64,000 nucleotides of DNA, taken from NCBI RefSeq assembly GCF_007858365.1, contig NZ_VFIO01000003.1, positions 372,001 to 436,000 of the forward strand. Direction: 5' to 3'. The DNA is from Pseudomonas saxonica. GTDB lineage: Bacteria; Pseudomonadota; Gammaproteobacteria; Pseudomonadales; Pseudomonadaceae. The notes below the pieces were generated by a model. It did no database searches and had not been told where the DNA came from. It saw only the letters and a list, made by a program, of their open reading frames with translations. This document shows positions 44,814 to 54,051 of this stretch, one piece after another (the stretch's first letter is position 1; every line of letters starts with the position of its first letter). A program made the translations under genes and the position numbers.

Positions 44814-46913
44814 ATGCAAACTTTCTTTATCGCCCCCACTGACTTTGGTGTGGGCTTGACCTCTATCAGCCTTGGTCTGGTTCGCACACTGGAGCGCGCG
44901 GGTTTGAAAGTCGGTTTTTTCAAACCGATTGCCCAGCCTCATCCCGGCGACGTCGGCCCCGAGCGCTCGACCGAACTCGTCGCCCGCACCCACGGCCTCA
45001 AACCGCCTACGCCTTTGGGTTTGGCCCACGTGGAGCGCATGCTTGGGGATGGCCAGCTGGATGAACTGCTCGAAGAAATTATCAGCCTTTATCAAGAGGC
45101 GGCCATCGGCAAAGATGTGCTGATCGTTGAAGGCATGGTGCCCACCCGCACCGCCAGTTATGCCGCACGCGTTAACCTTCACCTGGCCAAGAGTCTGGAT
45201 GCCGAAGTGATTTTGGTCTCGGCCCCTGAAAACGAGGTACTGACCGAGCTTTCGGGCCGCGTTGAGTTGCAGGCTCAGTTGTTTGGCGGCCCTAAAGACC
45301 CGAAGGTTCTGGGTGTCATCCTCAATAAAGTGCGCACCGACGAAAGCATGGACGTGTTCGCAGCGCGCCTCAAAGAGCACTCTCCGTTGCTGCGCAGTGG
45401 TGATTTCAAGCTGCTGGGCTGTATTCCCTACCAGCCTGAACTCAATGCCCCACGCACCCGCGACGTGGCCGAATTGCTCGGCGCGCAGGTGCTGAACGCC
45501 GGGGACTATGAAACACGGCGCATGTCCAAAATCATCCTGTGCGCGCGCACCGTGCTCAACACCCTGCAACTGCTTAAACCCGGTGTACTGGTGGTGACCC
45601 CCGGTGATCGAGACGACATTATCCTCGCCGTTAGCCTGGCGGCGATGAACGGCGTTCCGCTGGCCGGCTTGCTGCTGACCAGTGGCACTACACCTGACCC
45701 ACGTTTGATGGAGCTCTGCCGCGGAGCCTTACAAGCGGGTCTGCCGGTACTGTCGGTGAGCACCGGTTCTTATGACACGGCCAACCAGCTTAATCAGTTA
45801 AACAAGGAAATCCCCATTGATGACCGCGAGCGGGCACAGATCATCACTGACTTTGTTGCCAGCCATCTGGACGCCAACTGGCTGCATCAGCGCTGTGGCA
45901 CGCCGCGAGAAATGCGCCTGACCCCGGCGGTGTTCCGCTACCAACTGATACAGCGCGCCCAGCACGCCAATAAACGGATCGTGCTGCCCGAGGGCAATGA
46001 GCCGTTGACCGTGCAAGCGGCGGCTATTTGTCATGCCCGCGGGATTGCTCGCTGTGTCTTGCTGGCAAAGCCCGAAGACGTTCACGCGGTGGCCAAGGCG
46101 CATGGCTTCGAGCTGCCTGAAGGCCTGGAAATTCTGGACCCGGATCTGATTCGCGAACGCTACGTAGAACCGATGGTGGCGCTGCGCAAGAGCAAAAGCA
46201 TTAACGCCCCAATGGCCGAGCAGCAACTCGAAGACCCGGTAGTGATTGGCACCATGATGCTGGCGCTGGACGAGGTCGATGGGCTGGTATCGGGTGTCGT
46301 GCACTCGACGGCCAACACCATTCGCCCGGCCCTGCAGCTGATTAAAACCGCACCCGGCTGCACACTGGTGTCGTCGGTGTTCTTTATGCTGTTCCCGGAG
46401 CAAGTACTGGTTTACGGCGACTGCATCATGAACCCGCACCCGTCAGCCACGGAACTGGCCGAAATTGCCCTGCAAAGCGCCGACTCTGCCGCAGCGTTCG
46501 GGATCACTCCGCGCGTGGCCATGATCAGTTACTCCAGCGGCGACTCAGCCAGCGGCGAAGAGGTCGAAAAAGTGCGCGAAGCGACCTTACTGGCCCACGA
46601 AGCCCAGCATGCCTTATTGATCGACGGCCCCTTGCAATACGACGCCGCCGCCAACGACAAGATAGCCAGGCAACTGGCCCCGAACAGCCAAGTGGCGGGT
46701 CGGGCAACAGTGTTCGTGTTTCCCGACCTGAACACCGGCAATACCACGCTCAAGGCCGTGCAACGCAGTGCTGATTGCGTCAGCCTGGGGCCGATGTTAC
46801 AAGGCCTGCGCAAACCGGTTAACGACCTGCCTCGCGGCGCCCAGGTAGACGACATCGTCTACACCATCGCCCTTACGGCAATTCAAGCCGCCAACCGACC
46901 AATGGATGTGTAA
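44814..46913 (+). CDS. pta: Phosphate acetyltransferase (long form)
   Basis: A 699-residue Pta that interconverts acetyl-CoA and acetyl phosphate. The N-terminal P-loop-like domain (about residues 1-200; FIAPTDFGVGLTSISLGLVR) and a central DRTGG domain (about 210-320) are regulatory; the catalytic PTA_PTB domain fills about 370-699 (KRIVLPEGNEPLTVQAAAIC, VVHSTANTIRPALQLIKTAPG, GPLQYDAAAN). AGGAAG lies before the ATG. No ackA is beside it; an acyltransferase gene follows directly. Confidence 0.95.
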   Translation: MQTFFIAPTDFGVGLTSISLGLVRTLERAGLKVGFFKPIAQPHPGDVGPERSTELVARTHGLKPPTPLGLAHVERMLGDGQLDELLEEIISLYQEAAIGKDVLIVEGMVPTRTASYAARVNLHLAKSLDAEVILVSAPENEVLTELSGRVELQAQLFGGPKDPKVLGVILNKVRTDESMDVFAARLKEHSPLLRSGDFKLLGCIPYQPELNAPRTRDVAELLGAQVLNAGDYETRRMSKIILCARTVLNTLQLLKPGVLVVTPGDRDDIILAVSLAAMNGVPLAGLLLTSGTTPDPRLMELCRGALQAGLPVLSVSTGSYDTANQLNQLNKEIPIDDRERAQIITDFVASHLDANWLHQRCGTPREMRLTPAVFRYQLIQRAQHANKRIVLPEGNEPLTVQAAAICHARGIARCVLLAKPEDVHAVAKAHGFELPEGLEILDPDLIRERYVEPMVALRKSKSINAPMAEQQLEDPVVIGTMMLALDEVDGLVSGVVHSTANTIRPALQLIKTAPGCTLVSSVFFMLFPEQVLVYGDCIMNPHPSATELAEIALQSADSAAAFGITPRVAMISYSSGDSASGEEVEKVREATLLAHEAQHALLIDGPLQYDAAANDKIARQLAPNSQVAGRATVFVFPDLNTGNTTLKAVQRSADCVSLGPMLQGLRKPVNDLPRGAQVDDIVYTIALTAIQAANRPMDV

Positions 46914-47810
46914 ATGCTGGATTCTCTGCCTGCGCCAGTTCGTGGCGTTATTGCATCGCTGTTGCTGGCGATCAACACCATCGTGTGCTGCACGCCGCTG
47001 TTCATCGTTGCCATTTTCAAACTGTGCCTGCCCTTCCCGGCCGCGCAGCGGGTGACAGACGAGTTGATGCGGCGTATTCACGAAGCATGGGTCAGCAATA
47101 ACTCGCGCTGGATGGACTTGATCCGTAAAACCCGTTGGCACATCAAAGGCCTCGAAGGCCTGGACTATGAGCACTCCTACCTCGTGACCAGCAACCACCA
47201 GAGCTGGGTCGACATCATGGTGCTGCAATACGTGCTCAACAAACGTATTCGCCCGCTCAAGTTCTTCCTTAAACAAGAGCTGATCTGGGTGCCGGTGATC
47301 GGTCTGGCCTGGTGGGCACTGGGCTTCCCGTTTATGAAGCGCTACTCCAAGGCCTACTTAGCCAAACACCCCGAGAAGAAAGGCGCCGACCTGGCAACCA
47401 CGCGTAAAACCTGTGCCAAGTTTAAAAATCAGTCCGTCGCCATTTTCAACTTCGTCGAAGGCACGCGATTTACCGAGGGCAAACACGCGCAACAGCAGTC
47501 ACCGTTTCGCTACCTGCTCAAGCCAAAGGCCGGAGGTATCGCTTTTGTGCTGGATGCGATGGGTGAACAGTTGAAGTCCATCGTCAACGTGACGATTCAC
47601 TACCCGGGCGGGCGTCCGGGGTATTGGGACTTGCTGTGTGGCAATGTGAAGGACGTGGTTGTGGTGTTTGAAGAACTGCAAATCCCGAATGAGTTTTTGG
47701 GTAAAAACTACGATCAGGATGCCGAGTACCGATTGGCGTTCCAAAGCTGGATCAATCGGCTGTGGGAAGACAAAGATCGTTTGTTGGACCAGCTGCATCG
47801 CGAATACTAG
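46914..47810 (+). CDS. 1-acyl-glycerol-3-phosphate acyltransferase-type protein (YihG-like)
   Basis: A 298-residue PlsC-family acyltransferase. The N-terminus has a membrane segment (about residues 10-45). The catalytic HX4D motif is in SNHQSWVDIMV (about residue 94), and FVEGTRFTEGKH (about 182) is the second acceptor motif. It is closest in layout to YihG, which transfers acyl groups in phospholipid synthesis. Its ATG directly follows the pta stop with no gap, so it is translationally linked to pta. Confidence 0.88.
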   Translation: MLDSLPAPVRGVIASLLLAINTIVCCTPLFIVAIFKLCLPFPAAQRVTDELMRRIHEAWVSNNSRWMDLIRKTRWHIKGLEGLDYEHSYLVTSNHQSWVDIMVLQYVLNKRIRPLKFFLKQELIWVPVIGLAWWALGFPFMKRYSKAYLAKHPEKKGADLATTRKTCAKFKNQSVAIFNFVEGTRFTEGKHAQQQSPFRYLLKPKAGGIAFVLDAMGEQLKSIVNVTIHYPGGRPGYWDLLCGNVKDVVVVFEELQIPNEFLGKNYDQDAEYRLAFQSWINRLWEDKDRLLDQLHREY

Positions 47811-47814
47811 AAGC

Positions 47815-47850
47815 ACCCTCACCCTAGCCCTCTCCCAGAGGGAGAGGGGA
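47815..47850. repeat. CCCTCTCCC/GGGAGAGGG palindromic repeat
   Basis: CCCTCACCCTAGCCCTCTCC followed by GGGAGAGGGG forms a short palindrome just past the acyltransferase stop. The same family occurs at 48763-48801 and three times at 53868-54048. Confidence 0.75.
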
Positions 47851-47875
47851 CTGATTGGGGCGCTGCTAAGACCCA

Positions 47876-47940
47876 GGTTCTGTACGAATTGTTTTCGAGT
47901 GAAGGTTAGGCAAGGCGAAAACAGGCGAGGACGCGGTCGT
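47876..47940 (+). repeat. One-armed copy of the MITE-like element
   Basis: GGTTCTGTACGAATTGTTTT and the following 45 bp match the left arm of the element at 25046-25110 with few changes (GAGTGAAGGTTAGGCAAGGCGAAAACAGGCGAGGA region). The right arm is missing; the copy ends 6 bp before the cyclase stop codon. Confidence 0.7.
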
Positions 47941-47946
47941 CACCTA

Positions 47947-48648
47947 TCAGGGCACGAACGCCAGCACACTGACAGGTGAACCGGAACCGGCCTCCAGACG
48001 CAAGAGGCCGATAACTAGCGTGCTCCCTTTAGGAGGCAGTTGGTCTAACCGGGTAAGGCACTCAAGAATGATACCCGCCTTGGCCAACACCAAGTGGTTA
48101 CTGGCAAAGGTGGTGTCCTGACCCGGATCAACGCCATGCGTATCAATTCCAATACCTGCTATACGACGCTCATCCAACAAAAACTGTGCAGCCCCGGCCC
48201 CTACACCCGGGAAATGCAGACCCTGCTCGTCCTCATTCATGAACTGTTCGGGGTCGTGCCAGAGGCCTTGCCAGCCGGTATAGAAGACGACAATTGATCC
48301 CGCCTCAATACGGCCATGTACGTGCTCCCAGTTCATAACATCTTCAACAGTGATCACATAATCAGCGCTTTCCCGCGCCTTGTCTTGCACATCAATCACA
48401 ACCGCAGGCCGCACCAGTGACTCGGGGGTATAGCCATCTATAGCAATGCCATCCGGATAAAACGTATTCGGCGCATTCATGTGAGTTGCGCTGTGCTCGC
48501 CCATGCTGAAACGGCGAAGGTAATAAGCGTCCTGCTCATGGGAGGCTAACAACTCAAATTGCACCTCAGGATCATTGGGCCAAAGAGGAATCGATGTCGT
48601 GATGCAATGGCTGAGATCGATGACGTGGTTGAAGTGAATACTGTTCAT
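47947..48648 (-). CDS. Cyclase/kynurenine-formamidase-like hydrolase
   Basis: A 233-residue cyclase-family protein (swivelling beta-alpha-beta fold of KynB and isatin hydrolase). The usual metal motif HxGTHxDxPxHF is here H52-S-A-T-H56-M-N58-A-P-N-T62-F: both His are kept, but Asp is replaced by Asn and the last His by Thr. GIDTHGVDPGQD and the ending EAGSGSPVSVLAFVP are family-typical. Substrate is unknown; the altered site suggests it is not a formamidase. A palindrome TGTAACTGTTACA lies 80 bp upstream. It is a lone gene. Confidence 0.8.
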   Translation of the reverse strand: MNSIHFNHVIDLSHCITTSIPLWPNDPEVQFELLASHEQDAYYLRRFSMGEHSATHMNAPNTFYPDGIAIDGYTPESLVRPAVVIDVQDKARESADYVITVEDVMNWEHVHGRIEAGSIVVFYTGWQGLWHDPEQFMNEDEQGLHFPGVGAGAAQFLLDERRIAGIGIDTHGVDPGQDTTFASNHLVLAKAGIILECLTRLDQLPPKGSTLVIGLLRLEAGSGSPVSVLAFVP

Positions 48649-48727
48649 TGCTGCACCCTGTTTTCATAAAGAGCTACTGAGCCCGCGTACAAGGATGTTT
48701 ATAGGGTCAGACCGCACGAGCCAAGAA

Positions 48728-48740
48728 TGTAACTGTTACA
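48728..48740. promoter_or_regulatory. TGTAAC-T-GTTACA palindrome upstream of the cyclase gene
   Basis: A perfect 13-bp palindrome, nested in a wider AGAATGT...ACATTCT inverted repeat (48724-48747), lies 80-100 bp upstream of the cyclase start. It looks like a regulator site; the regulator is unknown. Confidence 0.4.
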
Positions 48741-48762
48741 ACATTCTCGATAGCGCAAATCG

Positions 48763-48801
48763 GCCCCCTCTCCCTCTGGGAGAGGGCTGGGGGTGAGGGT
48801 A
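48763..48801. repeat. CCCTCTCCC/GGGAGAGGG palindromic repeat
   Basis: CCCCCTCTCCCTCTGGGAGA followed by GGGCTGGGGGTGAGGGT, in inverse orientation to the copy at 47815. The two copies flank the cyclase gene. Confidence 0.75.
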
Positions 48802-48815
48802 AAGCCTTCACCCAC

Positions 48816-48856
48816 TAAAAAGCCCGCCACCGATCTCTCGGTGGCGGGCTTTTTGT
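48816..48856 (-). terminator. Intrinsic terminator of cysD-cysNC
   Basis: Long stem AGCCCGCCACCGA / TCGGTGGCGGGCT with a TCTC loop and flanking A and T runs, 7 bp past the cysNC stop on the minus strand. Confidence 0.92.
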
Positions 48857-48863
48857 TTACGGC

Positions 48864-50762
48864 TTAAATCGCGCCGCGTTGACGCAACAGATCCAGCACC
48901 AACTTCACGCTTTCATCCAGCGACAACGATTGCGTGTTAACCACCAGATCGGCGTTCAACGGCACGTCATACGGGAAGGATTCGCCCGGAATGTTGTCAC
49001 CGCCCGCCGCGTACAGGCCTTGCGGATCGCGCTCGGCACACACGGCTGGCGATGCCTGGACATACACTGTCAACAGTCGGTCATCACCAATCAGCGCTTT
49101 AGCCTGTTCGCGACCTTCGGCATCCGGCGCCACAAACGCAGCCAGTGTCAGCAAACCAGCTTCGTTGAACTGACGCGCTACATGTGCAGCACGACGCCAG
49201 TTTTCAGTCCGCCCGGCACGGTCCTGAGGCAGACCTTTATTCAGGTCATGGCGCAAGTTCTGGCCATCCAGCACAAACACCGCACGGCCCATGTCGAACA
49301 ACTTGCGCTCTACCGCATACGCCAGCGTGCTTTTACCCGCACCCGACAAGCCGCTGAACAAGACGGTCGCCGGCTGCTGACCAAAACGCTGGGCGCGCTC
49401 TTCTGTGGTCACGTGGGCAAGGTCGCCGTGATGGCTGGCGCTGCCATGGCCCAGTGGCTGAGCGATGATCATGCCGGCCCCGACCGTGCCATTGGTCAGG
49501 CGGTCGATGATGATGAACGAACCCGTGGTGCGGTTGCTTTCATAACCATCCAGCGCAATCGGAGCGTCCAGACTGATCTTGACCTTGCCGATTTCGTTCA
49601 ACTGCAAGGCGCTGGCCGGTCCTTCTTCCAGCGTGTTCACATCAACTTTGTTGACGATGCTGGCAATCGAACCCGGTACGTAGCTGGTCGCACGCTTGAT
49701 GTCGTACTTCTTGCCCGGCAACATCGGCTCTTCAGCCATCCATACCAGCATGGCTTCGAAGCTGTCGGTCACCACAGGCACATTGTCAGCATGCACCAAC
49801 AGGTCGCCACGGGAGATGTCGATCTCGTCTTCCATGGTCAGGGTAATGGCCTGACCTGGGCCGGCGTGCTCCAACTCACCTTCAAAGGTGACAATGGATT
49901 TAACCCGGCTGCTTTTGCCCGAAGGCAGCACCACGATTTCGTCGCCCTTGCGCACGATACCGCTGGCCAGCGTACCGGCAAACCCACGGAAATTCAGGTT
50001 CGGGCGGTTTACGTATTGCACCGGGAAGCGCAGGTCGGTGAGGTTGCGGTCAGCCGCCACTTCCACGGTTTCAAGAATTTCCATCAATGACTGGCCGGTG
50101 TACCAAGGCGAACGCTCGCTCTTGTTCACCACGTTGTCGCCTTTAAGGGCAGACATCGGCACAAAGTGCAGGCTGGTCGGCTTGAGTTTCAAGCCTTCGG
50201 CGAACTTCAGGTAATCGGCCTTGATCGACTCGAATACGCCTTCGTCGAAACCCTTGAGGTCCATTTTGTTGATGGCCACAACGATGTGCTTGATGCCCAA
50301 CAAAGACGCAATAAAGCTGTGGCGACGGGTTTGGGTCTGCACGCCGTAACGGGCATCCACCAAGATGATCGCCAGATCACAGGTCGACGCACCGGTGGCC
50401 ATGTTGCGGGTGTATTGCTCATGGCCGGGTGTGTCGGCAATGATGAATTTGCGCTTGGCGGTTGAGAAGTAACGATACGCCACGTCGATGGTGATGCCCT
50501 GCTCGCGCTCTGCTTGCAGACCGTCTACCAACAGCGCCAGGTCGATATCATCGCCCGTGGTGCCGCTTTTTTTCGAGTCACGGGTAATGGCTTCCAGATG
50601 GTCTTCATAGATCATCTTGGAGTCGTGCAGCAGGCGCCCGATCAGGGTGCTCTTGCCATCATCGACGTTGCCGCAGGTCAGAAAGCGCAACATCTCTTTG
50701 CGTTCATGCTGGCCCAGGTAGGCGAGGATGTCCTCGCTGATCAAATCAGATACGTGCGACAT
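48864..50762 (-). CDS. cysNC: Bifunctional sulfate adenylyltransferase subunit 1 / APS kinase
   Basis: A 632-residue fusion. Residues about 22-440 are the EF-Tu-like GTPase CysN: G1 [13 protein letters not shown]3 [12 protein letters not shown] and G4 NKMDL. Residues about 455-632 are APS kinase CysC with P-loop [13 protein letters not shown] near 467. With CysD it makes APS from sulfate and ATP, driven by GTP, then phosphorylates it to PAPS. The fusion is normal in Pseudomonas. It starts 9 bp after cysD and ends at a strong terminator. Confidence 0.97.
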   Translation of the reverse strand: MSHVSDLISEDILAYLGQHERKEMLRFLTCGNVDDGKSTLIGRLLHDSKMIYEDHLEAITRDSKKSGTTGDDIDLALLVDGLQAEREQGITIDVAYRYFSTAKRKFIIADTPGHEQYTRNMATGASTCDLAIILVDARYGVQTQTRRHSFIASLLGIKHIVVAINKMDLKGFDEGVFESIKADYLKFAEGLKLKPTSLHFVPMSALKGDNVVNKSERSPWYTGQSLMEILETVEVAADRNLTDLRFPVQYVNRPNLNFRGFAGTLASGIVRKGDEIVVLPSGKSSRVKSIVTFEGELEHAGPGQAITLTMEDEIDISRGDLLVHADNVPVVTDSFEAMLVWMAEEPMLPGKKYDIKRATSYVPGSIASIVNKVDVNTLEEGPASALQLNEIGKVKISLDAPIALDGYESNRTTGSFIIIDRLTNGTVGAGMIIAQPLGHGSASHHGDLAHVTTEERAQRFGQQPATVLFSGLSGAGKSTLAYAVERKLFDMGRAVFVLDGQNLRHDLNKGLPQDRAGRTENWRRAAHVARQFNEAGLLTLAAFVAPDAEGREQAKALIGDDRLLTVYVQASPAVCAERDPQGLYAAGGDNIPGESFPYDVPLNADLVVNTQSLSLDESVKLVLDLLRQRGAI

Positions 50763-50771
50763 GACAACCCC

Positions 50772-51689
50772 TTAGAAATAACCCTGACGTTTTTTATCTT
50801 CCATTGAGCCGGCGCCATCGTGATCGATGACTCGGCCCTGGCGCTCGGAAGTTCGCGTCAGGAGCATTTCCTGAATGATGTCAGTCAGGGTTTCAGCCTC
50901 TGACTCCACCGCGCCGGTCAGCGGGTAGCAGCCAAGAGTGCGGAAACGGACCTTTTTCTTGACGATGCGCGCCTTGTCTTCATCAGACAGGTGCTCAAGA
51001 ATACGCTCGTCGTCGATCATGATCAGCGTGCCGTTCTTCTCGATGACTTCACGCTCAGCCGCGAAATACAACGGCACAATCGGGATGCCTTCGAGGTAGA
51101 TGTACTGCCAGATGTCGAGTTCGGTCCAGTTCGACAACGGGAATACGCGGATCGATTCGCCCTTGTTGACCTTACCGTTGTAGACATTCCACAACTCGGG
51201 GCGCTGGTTTTTTGGATCCCAGCGGTGCTTGCTGTCACGGAACGAGTACACACGCTCTTTGGCGCGCGACTTCTCTTCGTCACGGCGAGCGCCCCCGAAG
51301 GCGGCATCAAAACCATATTTGTCCAGAGCCTGCTTCAGGCCCTCGGTTTTCATGATGTCGGTGTGCTTGGCACTGCCGTGGGTGAACGGGTTGATGTTCT
51401 GCGCCACCCCATCAGGGTTGACGTGAGTGATCAGATCAAGTCCCAGCTCCGCAACCATCTTGTCGCGAAAGCTGTACATCTCCTGGAATTTCCAGCGAGT
51501 GTCGACATGCATCACCGGAAATGGCAGCTTGCCAGGGAAGAATGCCTTGCGGGCAAGGTGCAGCATCACGGCGGAATCTTTACCGATTGAGTACAGCATC
51601 ACCGGGTTATCGAACTCGGCGGCCACCTCGCGAATGATGTGGATGCTTTCCGCCTCCAGCTGTTTCAGGTGCGTCAGTTTGTCGACCAT
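50772..51689 (-). CDS. cysD: Sulfate adenylyltransferase subunit 2
   Basis: A 305-residue CysD, the ATP-pyrophosphatase-fold catalytic subunit of ATP sulfurylase. The PP-loop is [20 protein letters not shown] (about residues 33-52), with [17 protein letters not shown] and [15 protein letters not shown] following. It is the first gene of cysD-cysNC. The 154-bp region upstream shows no motif I can name with confidence. Confidence 0.97.
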   Translation of the reverse strand: MVDKLTHLKQLEAESIHIIREVAAEFDNPVMLYSIGKDSAVMLHLARKAFFPGKLPFPVMHVDTRWKFQEMYSFRDKMVAELGLDLITHVNPDGVAQNINPFTHGSAKHTDIMKTEGLKQALDKYGFDAAFGGARRDEEKSRAKERVYSFRDSKHRWDPKNQRPELWNVYNGKVNKGESIRVFPLSNWTELDIWQYIYLEGIPIVPLYFAAEREVIEKNGTLIMIDDERILEHLSDEDKARIVKKKVRFRTLGCYPLTGAVESEAETLTDIIQEMLLTRTSERQGRVIDHDGAGSMEDKKRQGYF

Positions 51690-51843
51690 GGCTACTCACG
51701 AAAGCTATCTTATGAACGGCCTGCGGGCCGTGTTCGAGGGCGAATCCTAGCACAGCGCCTTCTTATATTGAGGGCGCTTACTAGATCGAAACGGTCTAAG
51801 AATAGATCGCCGGGTTTGGCCTTAGTGCTGCGCAGCCAATCGC

Positions 51844-52602
51844 TCAAATAGGATTCGGACAGTCTATAAAGAGATGCTCAAGGGCAAAACGGCGAGCCAG
51901 ATAGTCGCCTAGAGCCTGCACACCATAACGCTCGGTGGCGTGGTGCCCGGCCGCTATAAAGCTGATGTCGTTTTCACGCGCGCTGTGGAAAGTTTGCTCA
52001 GAGGCTTCGCCACTCAAGTACAAATCGACCCCTGCCAGAACGGCTTGATCGATGTACCCCTGCCCGCCTCCGGTGCACCAGCCAACCCGGCGGATCATCT
52101 CGCTGCCTTCAATCACCAGCGGCTCACGCCCCAGTACTTCTTGCACCTTGCGGGCAAAATCGCGAGCGGTCATGGGTTCAGCCAGTGAGCCTACGAGGCC
52201 CACTATTTTGGCATTTGTGGGGTCCAACGGGCCTTCGACAGTGATGTCCAACTGACGCGCCAACTGCACGTTGTTGCCCACTTCAGGGTGCACGTCGAGG
52301 GGCAGGTGAAACGCCAGCAGACTGATGTCGTGTTTGAGCAAGGTTTTCAACCGGCGTTGCTTCATGCCGGTGACGCAGGGGTCTTCGCCCTTCCAGAAAT
52401 AACCGTGGTGCACCAACACCAGATCCGCCTGGGCTTCAACGGCTGCATCGAGCAGCGCCTGACTGGCCGTTACGCCGCTGACGATTCGCATCACCTGCGG
52501 GCGCCCTTCGACTTGCAGACCGTTGGGGCAATAATCGCTGATTGTGGCGCAATTCAGGTAACGATTTGCTTCTTCTACCAGCGTGCTCAGGGCTACTGCC
52601 AT
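51844..52602 (-). CDS. Nif3-like dinuclear metal-centre protein
   Basis: A 252-residue YbgI/Nif3-family (DUF34) protein. Metal ligands are visible in LVHHGYFWKG, FHLPLDVHPEVGNN and AGHHATERYGVQALG. The family forms hexamers with a two-metal site; YqfO/YbgI may act as GTP cyclohydrolase I-related or in metal handling, but this is not settled. It is divergent from algW across 101 bp. Confidence 0.9.
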   Translation of the reverse strand: MAVALSTLVEEANRYLNCATISDYCPNGLQVEGRPQVMRIVSGVTASQALLDAAVEAQADLVLVHHGYFWKGEDPCVTGMKQRRLKTLLKHDISLLAFHLPLDVHPEVGNNVQLARQLDITVEGPLDPTNAKIVGLVGSLAEPMTARDFARKVQEVLGREPLVIEGSEMIRRVGWCTGGGQGYIDQAVLAGVDLYLSGEASEQTFHSARENDISFIAAGHHATERYGVQALGDYLARRFALEHLFIDCPNPI

Positions 52603-52644
52603 AAAAGACTCCTAAATATAGCGTTCAGAGCCGTTCGGCCCTCG

Positions 52645-52650
52645 TATAAT
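52645..52650 (+). promoter_or_regulatory. -10 box candidate of algW
   Basis: TATAAT lies 53 bp upstream of the algW start. The -35 (TTCAGA, 15 bp away) is poor, so this is a tentative sigma-70 promoter. Confidence 0.4.
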
Positions 52651-52703
52651 GGCCGTCATTATGAGCTGTCGAGATGGCTCTGCAACCTTCAGGACTGAGT
52701 TCA

Positions 52704-53861
52704 ATGTTTAAGGCTTTGCGTTTTTTTGGCTGGCCACTATTGGCTGGCGTGCTTATCGCGATGCTGATTATTCAGCGTTACCCGCAGTGGGTCGGGCTGC
52801 CGAGCCTTGACGTCAACCTGCAACAAGCGCCACAAACCAATTATGTGCAACAGGGTCCCGTCACCTATGCCGACGCCGTGACCCGTGCAGCCCCAGCCGT
52901 GGCTAACCTGTACACCACCAAGGTGGTTAACAAAAATGCCCGGCCCTTGTTTGAAGACCCGCAGTTCCGGCACTTCTTCGGCGACAACGCACCCAAGCAA
53001 AAGCGTATGGAATCGAGCCTCGGCTCAGCAGTGCTGATGAGCCCCGAAGGGTATCTGCTCACCAATAACCACGTGGTTACCGGCGCAGATCAAATTGTAG
53101 TAGCCCTGAAAGATGGTCGGGAAACACTGGCCCGGGTGATCGGTAGTGATCCGGAAACTGACCTTGCGGTGCTCAAGATCGATTTGAAGGACCTGCCATC
53201 GATCACCATCGGTCGATCGGACACCCTGCGTATCGGCGATATTGCCCTGGCAATCGGCAACCCGTTCGGGGTCGGCCAGACCACTACCATGGGCATCATC
53301 AGTGCCACGGGCCGCAATCAGTTGGGCTTGAACAACTACGAAGATTTTATCCAGACCGACGCCGCCATTAACCCCGGTAACTCGGGCGGTGCGCTCGTGG
53401 ATGCCAATGGCAATCTGACCGGGATCAACACGGCTATTTTCTCCAAGTCCGGGGGATCACAGGGCATTGGTTTTGCGATCCCGATCAACCTGGCCATGGA
53501 AGTGATGAAGGCCATCATTGAGCACGGCCAGGTGATTCGCGGATGGTTGGGGATTGAGGTGCAGCCGCTGACCGCGGATCTGGCCGAGTCATTTGGTTTG
53601 AGCGGTCGCCCGGGGATTGTAGTGGCGGGTATTTTCCGCGATGGCCCGGCGCAGAAAGCCGGACTGCAATTGGGTGATGTGATTTTGAGTATCGATGGCG
53701 CACCGGCAAGCGACGGACGTCGCTCAATGAATCAGGTCGCTCGTATCAAGCCGTCGGACAAAATCTCGATTCAGGTCATGCGCAATGGCAAAGAACTGAA
53801 GCTCACCGCTGAAGTGGGCTTGCGTCCGCCGCAAGAGCAGCCGCCGCAGAAAGAGGAGTAA
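52704..53861 (+). CDS. algW: Periplasmic serine protease AlgW (DegS-type)
   Basis: A 385-residue S1C protease anchored by one N-terminal membrane segment (about residues 9-23). The triad is His123 (LTNNHVV), Asp153 (ETDLAVL) and Ser227 (GNSGGAL). One PDZ domain follows (about 275-370). AlgW cleaves the anti-sigma factor MucA in response to misfolded outer-membrane proteins, releasing AlgU. The ATG with AGGA upstream was preferred to an in-frame start 30 bp earlier. Neighbouring his genes are the usual context. Confidence 0.94.
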   Translation: MFKALRFFGWPLLAGVLIAMLIIQRYPQWVGLPSLDVNLQQAPQTNYVQQGPVTYADAVTRAAPAVANLYTTKVVNKNARPLFEDPQFRHFFGDNAPKQKRMESSLGSAVLMSPEGYLLTNNHVVTGADQIVVALKDGRETLARVIGSDPETDLAVLKIDLKDLPSITIGRSDTLRIGDIALAIGNPFGVGQTTTMGIISATGRNQLGLNNYEDFIQTDAAINPGNSGGALVDANGNLTGINTAIFSKSGGSQGIGFAIPINLAMEVMKAIIEHGQVIRGWLGIEVQPLTADLAESFGLSGRPGIVVAGIFRDGPAQKAGLQLGDVILSIDGAPASDGRRSMNQVARIKPSDKISIQVMRNGKELKLTAEVGLRPPQEQPPQKEE

Positions 53862-53867
53862 GCAGGC

Positions 53868-54048
53868 CTAACCCTCACCCCAGCCCTCTCCCAAAGGGAG
53901 AGGGAGCTTAATGGGTGAAGTTACGTAGATCTGCGTTTGATTTTAGTCCCCTCTCCCTCTGGGAGAGGGGGCTTGATGGGGGGCAGTTACGTATATCTGC
54001 GTTTGATTTTAGTCCCCTCTCCTCTGGGAGAGGGTTAGGGTGAGGGCG
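53868..54048. repeat. Triple CCCTCTCCC/GGGAGAGGG array with 66-bp period
   Basis: Three palindromes (near 53883, 53948 and 54013) alternate with a spacer containing GTTACGTAGATCTGCGTTTG. The second and third units are a near-exact tandem copy with a period of 66 bp (GTTAC at 53920 and 53986). The array fills the space between the algW and hisC stops and may end or stabilise both transcripts. Confidence 0.85.
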
Positions 54049-54051
54049 CGG

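Noticed and set aside
53862..54051. CRISPR-like array
   Set aside because: Only three units, each self-palindromic, with nearly identical spacers and no cas genes; it is a tandem REP-type repeat.
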